From positions 23,844,709 to 23,908,708 of the forward strand of contig NC_133219.1 of NCBI RefSeq assembly GCF_040436345.1: DNA of 64,000 nt. Direction: 5' to 3'. This document shows, one piece after another, positions 37,301-56,382 of this stretch. The DNA comes from Pagrus major. Lineage: Eukaryota > Chordata > Actinopteri > Spariformes > Sparidae. The notes beneath the pieces are model-generated. The model saw nothing but the letters and a program-made list of their open reading frames with translations, had not been told where the DNA came from and did no database searches. How positions within the stretch are numbered: the stretch's first letter is position 1; the number at the start of each line of letters is the position of its first letter. The translations under genes and the position numbers were made by a program.

Positions 37301-38603
37301 ATAGATAAATTAAATATCTGGATGCATGGACCATAACCACAACCACAACCACTCCAACAACAACAAAACATTTTATCTGCATGAATTGTTTGACGCTCGA
37401 CGAGGGGGAACTTATATCAGTCATATCACGTCAACACAAAGGATCGGGTGAGAGCTGAAGCTGAATATGCCTGTAGTTCAATATCACTTACACACAACAA
37501 TATCTATGTATGATGTAGATTTAAAAGATAGTCAGTCAGAGACAGCGTGTTTTTTTTACTATCAGATAACATCATCTTTCGCTCCATGACACATTGCAGA
37601 CTGAACTCATACACCATCTCTGAGTGAACCATGTCCAATACTGCATTGTCATGTTTACTGAAAAAAAGAGTCTGAAATGCATCATGGGAAAGTGATAGCA
37701 GCACCAGTGACAGGCTAAATATAAACCTATAAGCAGACATGACACTGCATGAAACAAATAATGTGTATATCTATGTTTTTGCTTGCTAGATTTCGATTTT
37801 AACTGAACTTGAGATCTACAAAATGTTAAAACTTTAATATTTCAGATAAAAACACAGATACTACTTAATCTACATTTCAGACAATGCTTTAAAACACATC
37901 AAAAAGAGCACCTGTACCAACTTTGATTCAATTTTATAATCAAAATCCAAGTAAAGTACAAGAAACATGTCGGATTAAACTCACTAATAAATTCAACTTA
38001 GTCAAATAAGAAAACTGGTTCATGGAGGACTGATGCAAAGACCAAACATAAAAGAAAGCTCAGCCAAGATAACTGAGGACATTACTGAAGCCTGTACACT
38101 GTTAATTCAAAAGTTTACTTTGAAAAAGTCAGGAAATTGATTACCTCAGAATTACCGAGTAAAGAAGACCATTACATTTAAGTGGTACAAAGTTCTAACA
38201 ACTGAAAAGTAGACTGTAAAGTCTTTACTTGGTCATTTTGAGGCAATCAGTTACCTCAATATTTTTAGGTAAAGTCACTTTGTCGGATTTTACAGTGTAG
38301 GTGTACAGTATTTACTTTCAGGTTATCTACAAACACTAGTTGGGGAGTATTTTTATTGTTCGCCTTCACACTCCTGCACAATCACAACTTTAACAGTGTA
38401 GCAGCCATTATATCTTTGCCCTATTCAGAACTCCAAAAGAAAAACTGCTAAAATAATGTAACAACATGGAAGGTTTACAGAGGACTACAGTCAAACTCTA
38501 CCATCGACAACACCTGCTCACTTCCTTCTCACTCCAACCAAAGTAAACAGAACGTAAGACCAAAAAATGACCAAAATAAAACACAGTACTTTACCATTGT
38601 CAT
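31189..38603 (-). CDS. SH2 adaptor of the SLP-76/BLNK/SH2D6 family (gene span, 19 coding exons)
   Basis: Such cytosolic adaptors are phosphorylated on YxxP tyrosines after immune-receptor signalling and recruit PLC-gamma, Vav, Nck and Tec kinases. The assembled protein would be about 373 residues: a short basic start (SFFGKLKNL, then PPAPPRR), YxxP motifs at Y40 (YEAP), Y136 (YLDP) and Y150 (YLEP), a proline-rich middle, and an SH2 domain at about 260-373 with WFAGDCNRKAAEELL, the phosphotyrosine-binding arginine in FLIR (R289), and LLLIDSK. The YALGKEGKKNEEIF spacing recalls SH2D6, while the YxxP-rich N-terminus recalls BLNK, so no symbol is given. Eighteen junctions were read; seventeen keep frame, but the 83-nt exon to 38-nt exon junction is off by one base (32528/32404). 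Splice sites are otherwise canonical. The family is sure; the exact orthologue and intactness are not. Confidence 0.85.
31417..31575 (-). CDS. SH2 adaptor exon 18 (SH2 core)
   Basis: DGAFLIRHSSAQSARQPYTL, AVLYQQKVYNVPIRFLEETR, GYALGKEGKKNEE; includes the FLIR arginine and the central beta-sheet. Confidence 0.95.
31961..32029 (-). CDS. SH2 adaptor exon 17 (SH2 start)
   Basis: DKGWFAGDCNRKAAEELLLR then VNK; the WY/F-x-G-x-C-x-R-K start typical of the SLP-76-family SH2 domain. Confidence 0.9.
32115..32158 (-). CDS. SH2 adaptor exon 16
   Basis: PSVGMRAPKQSGNE, leading into the SH2 domain. Confidence 0.8.
32367..32404 (-). CDS. SH2 adaptor exon 15 (38 nt)
   Basis: PPNPPLADTKPV in the frame that continues into the SH2 domain. 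Excellent polypyrimidine tract and CTAG acceptor; donor GTAAGC. Confidence 0.7.
32528..32610 (-). CDS. SH2 adaptor exon 14 (frame break at its 3' end)
   Basis: PRVEARRATLPGILHPSIPK then PPPLVKP. The donor read is CCC|GTGTAG, a weak site that leaves phase 0, while the next exon needs phase 2; see findings. Confidence 0.7.
32701..32737 (-). CDS. SH2 adaptor exon 13
   Basis: SSLLPPLNDVKP. Confidence 0.75.
32908..32938 (-). CDS. SH2 adaptor exon 12
   Basis: VKPPVPRAKS with donor GTGAGT; PPVPR is SH3-ligand-like. Confidence 0.8.
33177..33255 (-). CDS. SH2 adaptor exon 11
   Basis: RSPAHREPAWVPPSPKPALV then PPPIH; proline-rich. Confidence 0.8.
33363..33399 (-). CDS. SH2 adaptor exon 10 (YLEP motif)
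   Basis: EDNDDLYLEPTA; a second acidic YxxP motif. Confidence 0.8.
33957..33985 (-). CDS. SH2 adaptor exon 9 (YLDP motif)
   Basis: DVYLDPNEEQ; a YxxP motif in an acidic context. Confidence 0.8.
34612..34704 (-). CDS. SH2 adaptor exon 8
   Basis: PEIDRTEKPGRKMMMPPSPV then RPLPVSNTEE; basic and proline-rich. Confidence 0.8.
34789..34840 (-). CDS. SH2 adaptor exon 7
   Basis: RPQQRPENFHYDHNTKK. Confidence 0.75.
34935..34999 (-). CDS. SH2 adaptor exon 6 (proline-rich)
   Basis: RTSSPAVPGRQPPPPRPVKA; PPPPRP is a candidate SH3 ligand. Confidence 0.8.
35123..35216 (-). CDS. SH2 adaptor exon 5 (YEAP motif)
   Basis: DDEEGDMYEAPPCEL through VEENVYL; carries the first YxxP motif and a second tyrosine (Y62). 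Confidence 0.85.
35559..35590 (-). CDS. SH2 adaptor exon 4
   Basis: DDNAGWPQDEF, acidic. Confidence 0.75.
35686..35714 (-). CDS. SH2 adaptor exon 3
   Basis: GPPAPPRRT; aligns with the APPSVPRR region of BLNK as remembered. Confidence 0.75.
35820..35845 (-). CDS. SH2 adaptor exon 2
   Basis: SFFGKLKNL, comparable to the basic KIKKLK segment of BLNK. Confidence 0.75.
35846..38594 (-). other. SH2 adaptor intron 1
   Basis: 2.7-kb intron containing a reversed fragment of the 'tacttgagtaaa' repeat (36195-36440). Nothing else coding was recognised. Confidence 0.65.
36195..36440 (-). repeat. Dispersed repeat of the 'ACTTGAGTAAAAGTA' family
   Basis: The reverse complement reads like the element at 60800-61050 (tactcaagtaaa, gaatggcccg, agaataattata). 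It is a family I recognise as abundant in percomorphs. Confidence 0.5.
38595..38603 (-). CDS. SH2 adaptor coding exon 1 (9 nt, MTM)
   Basis: ATG ACA ATG followed by donor GTAAAG in phase 0, matching the phase of the next exon. Chosen as start because the downstream reading has no closer ATG. Less certain than the internal exons. Confidence 0.6.
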
Positions 38604-38664
38604 GATTTGGGGGTGAAGTCTCACAGCTCAAGTCATGAGGAAATGTCTTTGTTTCCGTTCTTGA

Positions 38665-38672
38665 ATGCAAAT
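38665..38672. promoter_or_regulatory. Octamer motif ATGCAAAT, proximal
   Basis: Perfect octamer 62 bp upstream of the SH2 adaptor start codon (plus-strand reading). Octamers bind Oct-1/Oct-2 and are typical of B-lineage promoters. The role here is inferred. Confidence 0.4.
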
Positions 38673-38734
38673 GGTTCTGAAGATTGAGAGTGAGCGATAC
38701 AGTGAGAATGTGAAGAGCAGCTCTAACTGGTCTC

Positions 38735-38742
38735 ATTTGCAT
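38735..38742. promoter_or_regulatory. Octamer motif ATTTGCAT, distal
   Basis: A second perfect octamer, opposite orientation, about 130 bp upstream of the start codon; next to AGGAAA on the minus strand, a possible ETS core. Confidence 0.4.
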
Positions 38743-38749
38743 TTCCTAC

Positions 38750-40403
38750 CTGTGTCACACAGCCTCACCTTCTGCTGCAATGAGCTGCAGCCACTGCACA
38801 GAGCCAACATGGCTCCAAATTCCCCTACTGACACCTGCTAATGACCATAAAACCAACTGAATTTGATACATTGTGCTGTAAATGGTAAATAGCATCTCCT
38901 TTGTATTCCATCTGCGACCACAAGGTGAAATTAATTATTAACTTTCATTAACACACAAGCCATCTATGGAGCTAAACAAGTTGCTATTAAGTAGAAATAA
39001 TCCACACAGAGCTTCCTGTATTTCACACTTTTAAAACTGTGTGCACTATCAGTTGTCAGTTTATTAGGCACATCTACATATACTTCAACAGCACCACAGG
39101 CTACATCCTCCAAACTGATCATACAGTTGAAGCAGCACCTCTCTGAGACAGTTTCAACCGAAACTCAACATTATAACCTCCACGAAGGTAGAATTTATTG
39201 CAGGACTGTTGTTTTTGGCTGCATTATTTTTAGTTATGTGTACCTAAACTGACAGCTGAGTGTAGGATTTAATGAAATGCAATATGTTTTCTTTTTGGAA
39301 ACAAGTCACTCTATTATTCATCACTGGATAATGTTCCCATGCTGAATTATTTGTGAAGATATCAGTTATGTTTCAGTCAGACTTGTGTTTTATATTGATT
39401 TTTAAGAAATCTTTTTTAATAACACAAGATTTGGCGTGAAGTTTAGGGTAAACTTTACCAATTTTATAAATTAAAGTGTGTTTACAGCTCTTGGGGAATA
39501 CTACTGCATATGTGGAAAAAGTAGCATAAAGTCTTTTGTGGCTTTGCATTTAATCTGATAAATTGCCTCCAGTGAGATCGATCAGAGGCTGAGCAGCACC
39601 GTGGGTTTGAAAAGCAGTCTATAACACTGTTCAACTCATTATGGACAGTTTTAAAACAAATGATCAAAATCAATACAGCTGAACCAGAGATGTCGCCTTT
39701 TTTATTCCACGCATTCTTCTTCCTTTTCGAAACCTGGTGCCTACATTACCCACAATGCAATTTGGCCACTGAGGGACATCACTGGAGGCAATTTATGAGA
39801 TTACATGCAGCGTCCTCTGGAGCCACTTAGCCACCTTTTTCACACATGCAGCAGTACTCCCAAAGACTTGAAAACACACTTTATTATGTAAAATTGGTGA
39901 AGTGACCCTTTAACACTGGATCATTAGACGTCATATAATATATTTAAATGGGAATTTGAGTTGGTGAGACTGAAGGAGTTTTAAAGGAACCTTAACTGGT
40001 TCAATACAACCAGATTATTTTAAAGAGGATGTAAACTGTAATCTAAATCTAAATTGAACCCGAGTCATGCTGTTAGTTCTTTCTCAAAGTTTTATGATCG
40101 TTTTCCTGGTGCTATTTTATGTGGAATGAAACAAAAATGTTATAACGATAAAAACTACATTAACTCGACTCATATGGAGAAATTTTGTCACTTAATTTGC
40201 CAGAATTTCCAGCTCAGAGTTTAATCAGTCATGATTGAGGAATGTGCTTGACGAAACTTAAATCTCAGAGGCTGATAAACTGAGCCTGTTTTAAACTCAG
40301 TGATCCTCCAGCTGCTAGATTTAATGAATTTGTCAGTGATTTATTAAAGAGGCCACAACAAGGTCGAAAGCACGAAGCATAAAAATAATTATTCCAAATA
40401 CTA
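38750..40403. other. Spacer between SH2 adaptor and plat
   Basis: AT-rich, with no reading frame or repeat I recognise. Confidence 0.6.
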
Positions 40404-41512
40404 TTTATTGACAAAGGAGTATGCTGCTAGATGTGGTTACAATGACAGTGACAATAAATTATTTAACTACACACATAGCCACAGTACAAAACAATATAAA
40501 ATACACATAAATATTAATTTAGTACAAAACATCTAAAACATCGAGTCACAGCACAACGTGAGTTAGTTAACGAGACAAGCTTTGCAGTCAAAAAGCAGTT
40601 TAGTGGACAAAGTCCCTCAGTCATTTTCAATATAAAATCAATATTCAGACAATTTACATGCTATCTACATGCTGGGCTCAACCCAGGTGTCTGCTGGAGA
40701 AGTGCTCTGGAGATTTTGGCCTTCCTCTATCGTGAAGCTTAAGAAACAGGACACAGGTTTGTTAAATTGAGTGAGTATCTCAGAGTTCCCTGCTGTCAGG
40801 GAGTTAAAACTGCAATAACGAGCAGAATCTGAACCAGCAGATAGGTTTTGTGTTTTGGATGAAGGTCTGCAACCCCTCAAGCCCAAATACAGAACGTGTT
40901 GTATTAAAACTTGTTTAAGTCAACATCACATCTAGAAGATGATTCTGCAACACAATCTTGGCACAAAAAACGCCAGCATTTATATGTGACTTTCTGTACT
41001 GTGCAAAGTAAATGCTTATGTTGAGTGTTACTGACCTGAAGTCCACCACTGAGACTTCTTCAGTTAAAGAGCTAAAGCCAGAATAGACAAAGCAGAGGAA
41101 CATACTGAACCTCCAGTTTTTTGGATGCAAAACTGAGAAAACGCTTTAAAAAAAAATAGAGAAAAAACTAAAAATATATAATCAAGATCAACATGGCCCA
41201 AGAGGAGGAAAAGGTGTTGGTTCTGTGTTTTTGTCCACATAGACTTTCACATTCAGCACAGTAAGAAAGAGAAAACTCGAGCTACGTCGAGAATGAAAAC
41301 TCATGATTGAGTTTCCCTATGTCTCAGTCTGTACGAGCGGTCCCGCTGGTTTAAAACCTCCATCAGTTTGGATCAACAGATGAACAGAATCGGAGTCCTG
41401 TGGATCTCTCTGTCTATCTTCTCACCGATAAACACGTCTGTGTTCGCTGTTTCACCCACTGCGTCTGTGGGTATGGTCATCTGACAACATCCTCTTTGCA
41501 GTCTCTGTTACT
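40404..41512 (-). other. plat: Putative plat 3' UTR with poly(A) signal at 40404-40409
   Basis: From the plat stop codon leftward there is no other gene; AATAAA (minus strand) at 40404-40409 would give a 1.1-kb 3' UTR. Other AT-rich sites could serve instead. Confidence 0.35.
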
Positions 41513-49288
<7,776 letters not shown>

Positions 49289-49319
49289 GGCTACTCAAGT
49301 GGTCTTTGACTCAAGTGGT
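49289..49319 (-). other. plat: plat 5' UTR part of the signal exon
   Basis: Acceptor CTTTCAG at 49320-49326; the 31-nt leader contains two GACCACTTGAG-type repeats and reaches the start codon. Confidence 0.75.
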
Positions 49320-52300
49320 CTGAAAGTAGAGTATAAATAGATATTAAAAATAATGACAGAAGATTTTACAGGTTAAAGTAGCTGCCAAAAATCGGAAATA
49401 AATAAAGAAATATATAAATACCTCAATAAATAGTTTGATATGCCATTACATGCACCAAAAATAACATTGAAAATAAATGTAGGCATGAATACATTTATAA
49501 AATGTGATTAAAAAATACATTTCTGCCTTAATTTGGCTTTGTATTAATCCAGCTATTTATTTACTTTCCCATTTTATTTTCCATTTTATTTATTAATCTA
49601 TTCTTTAAATCTATTTCTTTATTTCTATATTTATTTCTGTGTTGTTTTCCATTTGCATATTTCCCCTTTTTATTTCCCCAAACTTATTTATTCCTGAAGG
49701 AGCCGTGTGCGGGGAAAAAAAGCAAAGACTAGATCAGCTGTAACACTACTTCACTGAACATCATGAAGCATTTTTAGCATTTTTTAGCTCAAAATGTTAA
49801 AATACTAATTTGGAGCCTGCAAAAACTGCAAAGTATTAAATGAATATCAATTTAAATCGTCAAATAAGTTGAGAATAATCAGAACACGGAGCACTTCTTC
49901 ACTTATTGTATCCTTTTAAAAACAGTGTTGTTTAGATGTCCCCAAACACACTAATATGAACTATTAATACTGATAAAACCTTCAACGAACAGAGGAAACA
50001 CTTCTATTCCTAAAAAGTAAGAGGTACAGCACAGTGAGGTGAGTGAGTGACTTGTTGTGTGTCTATCTGTGTAAATCTTTTGTCATGAATCTGTATCTAC
50101 ACTGAACCAACAATTGCAGGACAATGATCGACACTGGTCGCCGACTACTGTTTCTCTGTTCAGCTTCCTTCCTCCATCCCTACGCCTTCTACTGAGGGAC
50201 ATGACTACAGAGGAAAGGGTGGGTATGGAGGAGCGCTTGTGGGAAATCGGAGGTCATTTCTAGTTTTCTTGAAGTTGGGTTGACTTCTTGACACAGACGG
50301 GAAGTTTTAACAGCTTGCGTGGGACGGTTTGATAGGAGAATGAGTTCAACTAATTTGTGTTGTATAGCATGTTGTTGTTTTCCTGCTTCAGCCCATTTCC
50401 CTTTTATCATAATTCATCTATAGCTTCCTCACTGGGAATAAACAGGAAGCAGATTAGCTTCACTTTATGCAAAAAATAGACACAGACCACTGCATCAAAC
50501 AACACAACAATCTGGACATCCCTGGGGCGATGAAAGGCAGCACGCACAGCAGAAAGTTTCTGCACCATACTGACAGCATTCCTTTTTTCAACAGAGCAAA
50601 GCAGCAGCTGTGGGAGGATGAAGTGACTCAGGACATAAAAGGGAAGGAGAAGGAAACAGAAGGGAAACCTAGAGCAAGAAAAACATAACTAAAGTCACAT
50701 TTCCCTTTTATACTTCCAGAGAAGGATGTTTAATGTCAGACTTGTTCCTCTTTTTTGTTTAAAAGGAGTTATATTAAGCAGAAAAGAGGTGTAGAGAGGA
50801 GCGTCTGTTGTTTCTCAAGTGTGAGTAAACATGAGTCACAGAATAAAGGAGGGGTTGAGTTGAAGACGGAGGAGAGACGATAATGGGAACGGGACGACAG
50901 ACAAGAGAAAGAAAGTTGCACACAAAGAGGACTAAAAAAAAAAAGAAGAACTTCAATGTGCTTTAAAAAGAACTTCTTCTACAGACACACGCATGCAAAG
51001 AGCCAGACATATGGGAACAATGCATATGCATACCCTCCTCTGTCTGCTGGTTCTCCACTGATTCACCTTCTGTGGTTGACTGAGCTAATATAAAAACAGC
51101 ACTGTGTTTTCATATATCAGTGAGGTAAGAGAACTATGCTGGCAACCACAGACACACACGCAGACATACCCTCTGACACAAAGTGCTCAGGAACGTGGAG
51201 CTAATCAACACGCTGAAACACAAAGATTTACAGCTTGTTCTGCTCATTGTTCTTTGTCCAATGTTAGACTCCCCCTCAGGACTTGACTTTTATAAAAGAC
51301 ATGCATTCTCACACTCACCGTTAAGAGGACAGGTCCCTTGAAAGCTATCCTTGCCTCAAACAAATAAAAACCCCAGTGACCTGTGCTTTTACCCCCCAGC
51401 TGAGCCTCACAGGCGGGCTGACAACAACACACTGGTTTCCTTTTTGTTTCCTTTGTGCAGCTGTTCGGCTCCGTTCACCCGCCCCAGCCCTGTCAGCTAA
51501 AAACATGTGTTTCCTGCTAAAACACTGCCTATACTGGCCCCATGCACTTCGGAAACATGCACACATATCTACACATGCACGCACCAAAACACGCATCAGT
51601 TATGACCATATGTGTATCCCACCCTTTTTTAATGTCTTGGGTGTCTGACATGCAGAGGCCCTGTTGGGGCGCCATCAACACTGCTCATGTGACGATCCCA
51701 CAATGCAACTGGCCTGGAGTTTTAGCTGTTTTTGTGGTCTCTCTTACAACATTTAATGCACATGAACAGACATAAACAAAATAAACATGTACATGAAAAA
51801 GACTCATCTACATGATACAAAGTAAAACTGTGGTTGGTCTTTACAGTGTTTACAGTGGTACTACCTTCCTAGAGGGGATCAACTCTTTAAAAAGCTGCGG
51901 TTTTCTTATAATTATGTGACTCTTACAATCTCATATTAAGTTAGAAAATAGATGAATTGCAAAATTTCTTCTTCTGTTTCAAAACATATTTAATTAGAAA
52001 TCTGAGGGTGTCAAATATAATAATAATATAATATAAATAGCTTACAAAAAGTATGATAAACTCTTCACAACAGCTTTTCCCATTAAGAAGAATGGGACAC
52101 AAGCAAACATTGATGTGCACCTGTTGCTTGGATCACCATAACAGCACATCAGGGAATGATAAAGCCAGCACCGCTGACAACAACAGAGCAGCTGTGCTCA
52201 ATCGATTCTTGTGTGCCCAACTAGCCGCTAGGTATAAATAATGCAAATGTGTGACATGGTGACGTAGTGCGATGTCACGAAGTCACAGAATTAAAGGCGG

Positions 52301-55300
52301 GACTACTGGCGAGGCGTTTCAGGAGCAATGTTTTCTGTGGGGGAGAGGAGCTTCTGTTGGTGCGCCTTTAACCTTTTTAACTTTCAAGATATTTTACATG
52401 TACAAGAATTGATATAAAACACTGAAGCAAAGGAAAAAAATGAAAAAGCATCTCTTTAAAAAGACAGCAGGACATCGGTGTCCCACTGGCACTCAAAGGG
52501 TTAAAGCATTTGTCTGTTACACCCAATCAGTCAGTGGTTTAAACATGTAGAACGAAGTATGCAGCCTGAGGAGAGTGTGGTTCCCCTAGTAGGTCAAATA
52601 TGAGTGGAAGAAATGAAAACATCTCTGGAGGAGCAGCAGCAGCAGCCAGACTGTGACTCAGCAGCAGCTTTGTAACAGCCGTTTCAAGATGCACCGCTTA
52701 AGTCAAGCAAACACATGCAAGAGACGATAAGAGAGACACATAAAAAGACTCTCACACACACAGTTCATGTCCAATGTTATGTGCTTCCTATTACTGTGCA
52801 GTTTCTGTATATTTAAAGGATCTCGTCTCAAGTGCTGACCACATCTTCACGGTGACTTTACCGGACCATTAGCGAGGATGTGTAATGATGATGGTGCGCT
52901 GAAGTTGTAACGGTCGGAGGTGAGACATTCTTGTCTTCCCGTAACAAGGCCGAAATGTCAAAGTCTTAACAGTTCAAAAAGGTGAGAATGGTTAAACGGC
53001 ATGCAGGAAACATAGTTGCATCTGAATGTGAAGTTCAAATTCTGGATCCCTGTGCACTTTCCTCCCTCTCTTCCATGAAAATGTCAGAACTGACTGAGTC
53101 GGTGGACTGCCCACACTGAGGATGTGGCAGAGAAAACATCTTTCTAGTGAGCTTTGTAAGAATTTTATGGACTAATTTTCTTCCCATTCTCTTGTCACAG
53201 CAGGCTGGCAGCGCCCGTTTCCAATAAATCTGAATCTCACAACTGGTTTGACCTGCTGGGGTTCAACCTTCAGAGTAGCTTCAGTTGAGGCGTTGTTCCT
53301 CCAGTTACGACGTTTGTATGTTTGCTGATGATGTGTTATGGCATGCGATGTCATGTCCGTAAGCTACTTAGCAGGCTTTATGCATTCTTTACTTGGGGGT
53401 TTTCAGGCAAGCTTCAATAAACCAGCTGTGATCTGAAGAACAGAGGGCTGCATTGTTGCCTTACAGCTCCCCTCTGTGCACGGGAGCCTTGAACTCCTTA
53501 TCAGAAAGAAACAAAGACGCAGGGAGAAAGATCAGGTGTTGACAGTAGAAATGAAACTGAGGAGATAATAGGGCAAGAGAAAACTATTGAAAGATGAAAT
53601 GAGATGAAAGAAAAGAAAGAAAGGGGGGAGAATGGCTAAAAGAGAGGAGAGGAGGAAGGAGATGAAATCAAATCCCAGAGGTCAGCAGAAAGACTATGAG
53701 TAGTCCTGAGTCATCCCTGCTTCAAGGACTTTACAGGCACAGATGGAGGAAGGGATACAGATGGAGGCATTGATCGGATTATCAAGGTCATTATATGGGG
53801 ATGCAATTCAAAAATGTAGTCAGAGAAGAAGAGCAGTGATGTGACAGAGGGTTTTTGTCCAGATTCAATTGAAAGCTGCAGCCTGACTCTCGAGGGATTC
53901 ATGTTCTGGTCATCATTCCCACAGTCTGATCCAGCTCTATCCTCTGTCTGACCTACTCTTAACTTACAGCTTTAAAACACAGGCTCGCTGATCCCGTGAG
54001 TCACAAGCATCAGTGTGAGGCACAGACAACACTGACCTCAGTGCCGGGAATGTAGTTAATGGATACAAACTTTACTTTCTCTCTTTTCTCTCAGTATCAG
54101 TGTGATGGAGAGTATCAATGCTGACGGATGCCGGGGAGGAGAATTCCCAAAGCATCAGCTCAGACTCAAATCCAGCTCATTAGCCTGATAAGAGGCTGCA
54201 TGTCAGCGACCCTGTGCAGGTTTTGGCTCAGAGTGGTACGCATGCATACTCAGAGAATACACAGTATCATAGCAGGGACGTTCCTCGATAACAAACACAC
54301 ACCGAGTCCAGCAGCAGAGCACAATACCACCATGTCTTTAAACACAAGTGACATTGAACACATGAATGACTCATTTCTGAGAAGTTTTTGAATAAAAAGC
54401 TGATGCTGTCAGAGAGTTTGTGTAGTTGTACTCTGTAACAGATTGAACGGGTGGATGTGGATGTGGAGAGCTGCTGAAGTCAGAGTGAGAAAGCGCTTGG
54501 ATGCAAACTAATATCACCATAATCACCACATTATTCATATACTGTTTGAGTCACTTTAAATCAGCTGTTGATTACACTCAAGTTACTATGCATGTATAAA
54601 AGTGTACTCTACGTGGTTTCTGATTGTATTTCACGTGAGATTTTACTCATTTGCTGCTATTTAGCGATAAAAAACGAGAGAACGGTGTGTCAGTATAACT
54701 CTATATTAATATCTAATCATATAAGACTTATCTGTAAGACTTTAGCCTATGATAGAATATTGCCCAGACATTATTATTGACCTAATCAACTTGAAAGGGG
54801 CACTATATAAATTCAAGTTCATAATTTAAACATTTACAAAAGTAATGAGGTAAAAACACAAACTCATAAGTATTATTTTTTTCCATAACTGAATAAACAA
54901 GCTGCTCTACAAGGAAAATAAGCTGCCCAGAGCACTGTTTGAAGCTAGAAAGGTGGCAGGGTCCGCCAACTATAAACAAAGTCAAACAGTATGACCTTGT
55001 GTTGTCAGTTTATTCACTTGTGAAAACTTAGAGCTTGTTTATTTAGTTTGTTTAGGCATAAAAAAAAATCAGTTAATGAAGATCTTTCTCTTATGATTAA
55101 AATGTATTCCCCAAAACTACATACTGCTCCTTTAAGAAGAGGCTATTGGTAGAAATAATTTAAATATGCTTCATCAAATGCAAATGAGCCAATCATATGT
55201 GGACTAACAGATGCATGCAGAATGTTTAAGACAGAACCAGCATCTAAGTGAACTCCACATCAGATGGAAATGATGTTATAATGGCAGATTGAAACACAGT

Positions 55301-55393
55301 AAACTGTTGTTATATCAGCAGAAAACATCCTGATGCATAGTTGTGCAGCATCTGCGCTAAAAAAACAAATACGATCAAATAAAAAGCTCTTAC
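49320..55393 (-). other. plat intron 1 (6 kb)
   Basis: Noncoding, with an AT-rich stretch at 49360-49690 whose two halves are loosely inverted (aaataaataaagaaatat / atttctttatttctatattt), the inverted repeat at 52225-52470 and a purine-rich stretch at 53560-53670. Confidence 0.6.
52225..52470. repeat. Inverted copy of the 47733 repeat family
   Basis: The reverse complement matches 47740-47940, with cgcctcgccagtagtcccgc / cgcctcgtcagtagtcccac and the gtgacatcgcactacgtca block. Confidence 0.65.
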
Positions 55394-55480
55394 CAAGTTG
55401 AAAATCTTGAGAATAACTTCTGAATGTCTCTGCAGCAGTAGTGTCAGCGTCCTCGGGGTTAGTCGTTCGGACTGAGCTGG
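55394..55480 (-). other. plat: plat untranslated exon 1
   Basis: Donor TTG|GTAAGAG at 55393; no ATG between it and the proposed start about 25-30 bp past the TATA-like box. Human plat also begins with a noncoding exon. The 5' end is approximate. Confidence 0.5.
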
Positions 55481-55503
55481 TTTCTCCCTCTGCTGCTCTC
55501 CAG

Positions 55504-55510
55504 CTTTTAT
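55504..55510 (-). promoter_or_regulatory. plat: plat TATA-like box (ATAAAAG)
   Basis: GATAAAAGCTGG on the minus strand, upstream of exon 1, in a GC-rich setting. A CRE-like TGAGGTCA (plus tgacctca, 55551-55558) lies about 45 bp further upstream; human plat uses a CRE-like site. Functional roles are inferred. Confidence 0.45.
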
Positions 55511-55974
55511 CGCTCCGGTCCCGCCGGTGTGTGAAGGGGGAGGGCTGCTGTGACCTCAGCGGGAAGCGAAGCTGGCAGGCCGGATGATGATGCAGCCTGC
55601 TGGGCGGTGCCGACACGGACGGGACTGTCCCAAGTGATTCGGGAGGTTAACAGGGCAAATCACATCTATTCCGTGATAAATGGGTTTTACCAGATACCAT
55701 GTCCTCAGAAAACAGGCATGAGGATTGGAATTCATCATTTGTGTAAGGATTAAAAATCAGTGGTGTTTTACAATCTGTTATATACCTGTAAATATATTTA
55801 TATCATATGTGTCACTTGGACCTTTTTCAGGATATTTTGTCCTATGAGAGGAAAAACCTATCAACACCTGTTAAAGGTTATAAATATAGCCTGCTTTTAT
55901 ATTCAAAAGTAGTTATTATTTACTTTAATATGAATAAAATATTGTTAACAGTGTATTATAAAGAGTATCCAAAA

Positions 55975-56250
55975 GTCATGCTTGAGTAAAAGTAAAGGTT
56001 TCATGTTAAGTCTCAAGCTACTTTGATAAAAGTGAAAGTTGCCCAAAGGAAATGTACTCAAGTAAATGTCTTAGAGTATCTAATATTAAGTGTAGATACG
56101 TATCAAAAGTAAATTATGAATATATTTACATGTAAACTATTGTATGTATATACTGTATACTATGAGGCCAAAACAATCAGGTAAAGTACAAATACCTCAA
56201 AATTGTAATTAGGTATAGTACTTGAGTTAATGTACTCCATCACTGATTGT
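55975..56250 (+). repeat. Dispersed 'ACTTGAGTAAA' repeat fragment
   Basis: ttgagtaaaagtaaagg ... tactcaagtaaatgtc ... gtacttgagttaatgtactc, a family I recognise from percomorph genomes. Confidence 0.5.
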
Positions 56251-56333
56251 TAACAGCAGAGAGTTTTTGTTCTTTGGGTCAGCAAACATTTTTATGAAGC
56301 ATAATGTTGATACATATTGTTGAAAAAAGATTG

Positions 56334-56382
56334 GATACGATACGATACGATACGATACGATACGATACGATACGATACGATG
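56334..56382. repeat. (GATAC)n pentanucleotide microsatellite
   Basis: About nine GATAC units followed by gactttattgatccca, a LINE/SINE-like tail. Confidence 0.95.
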
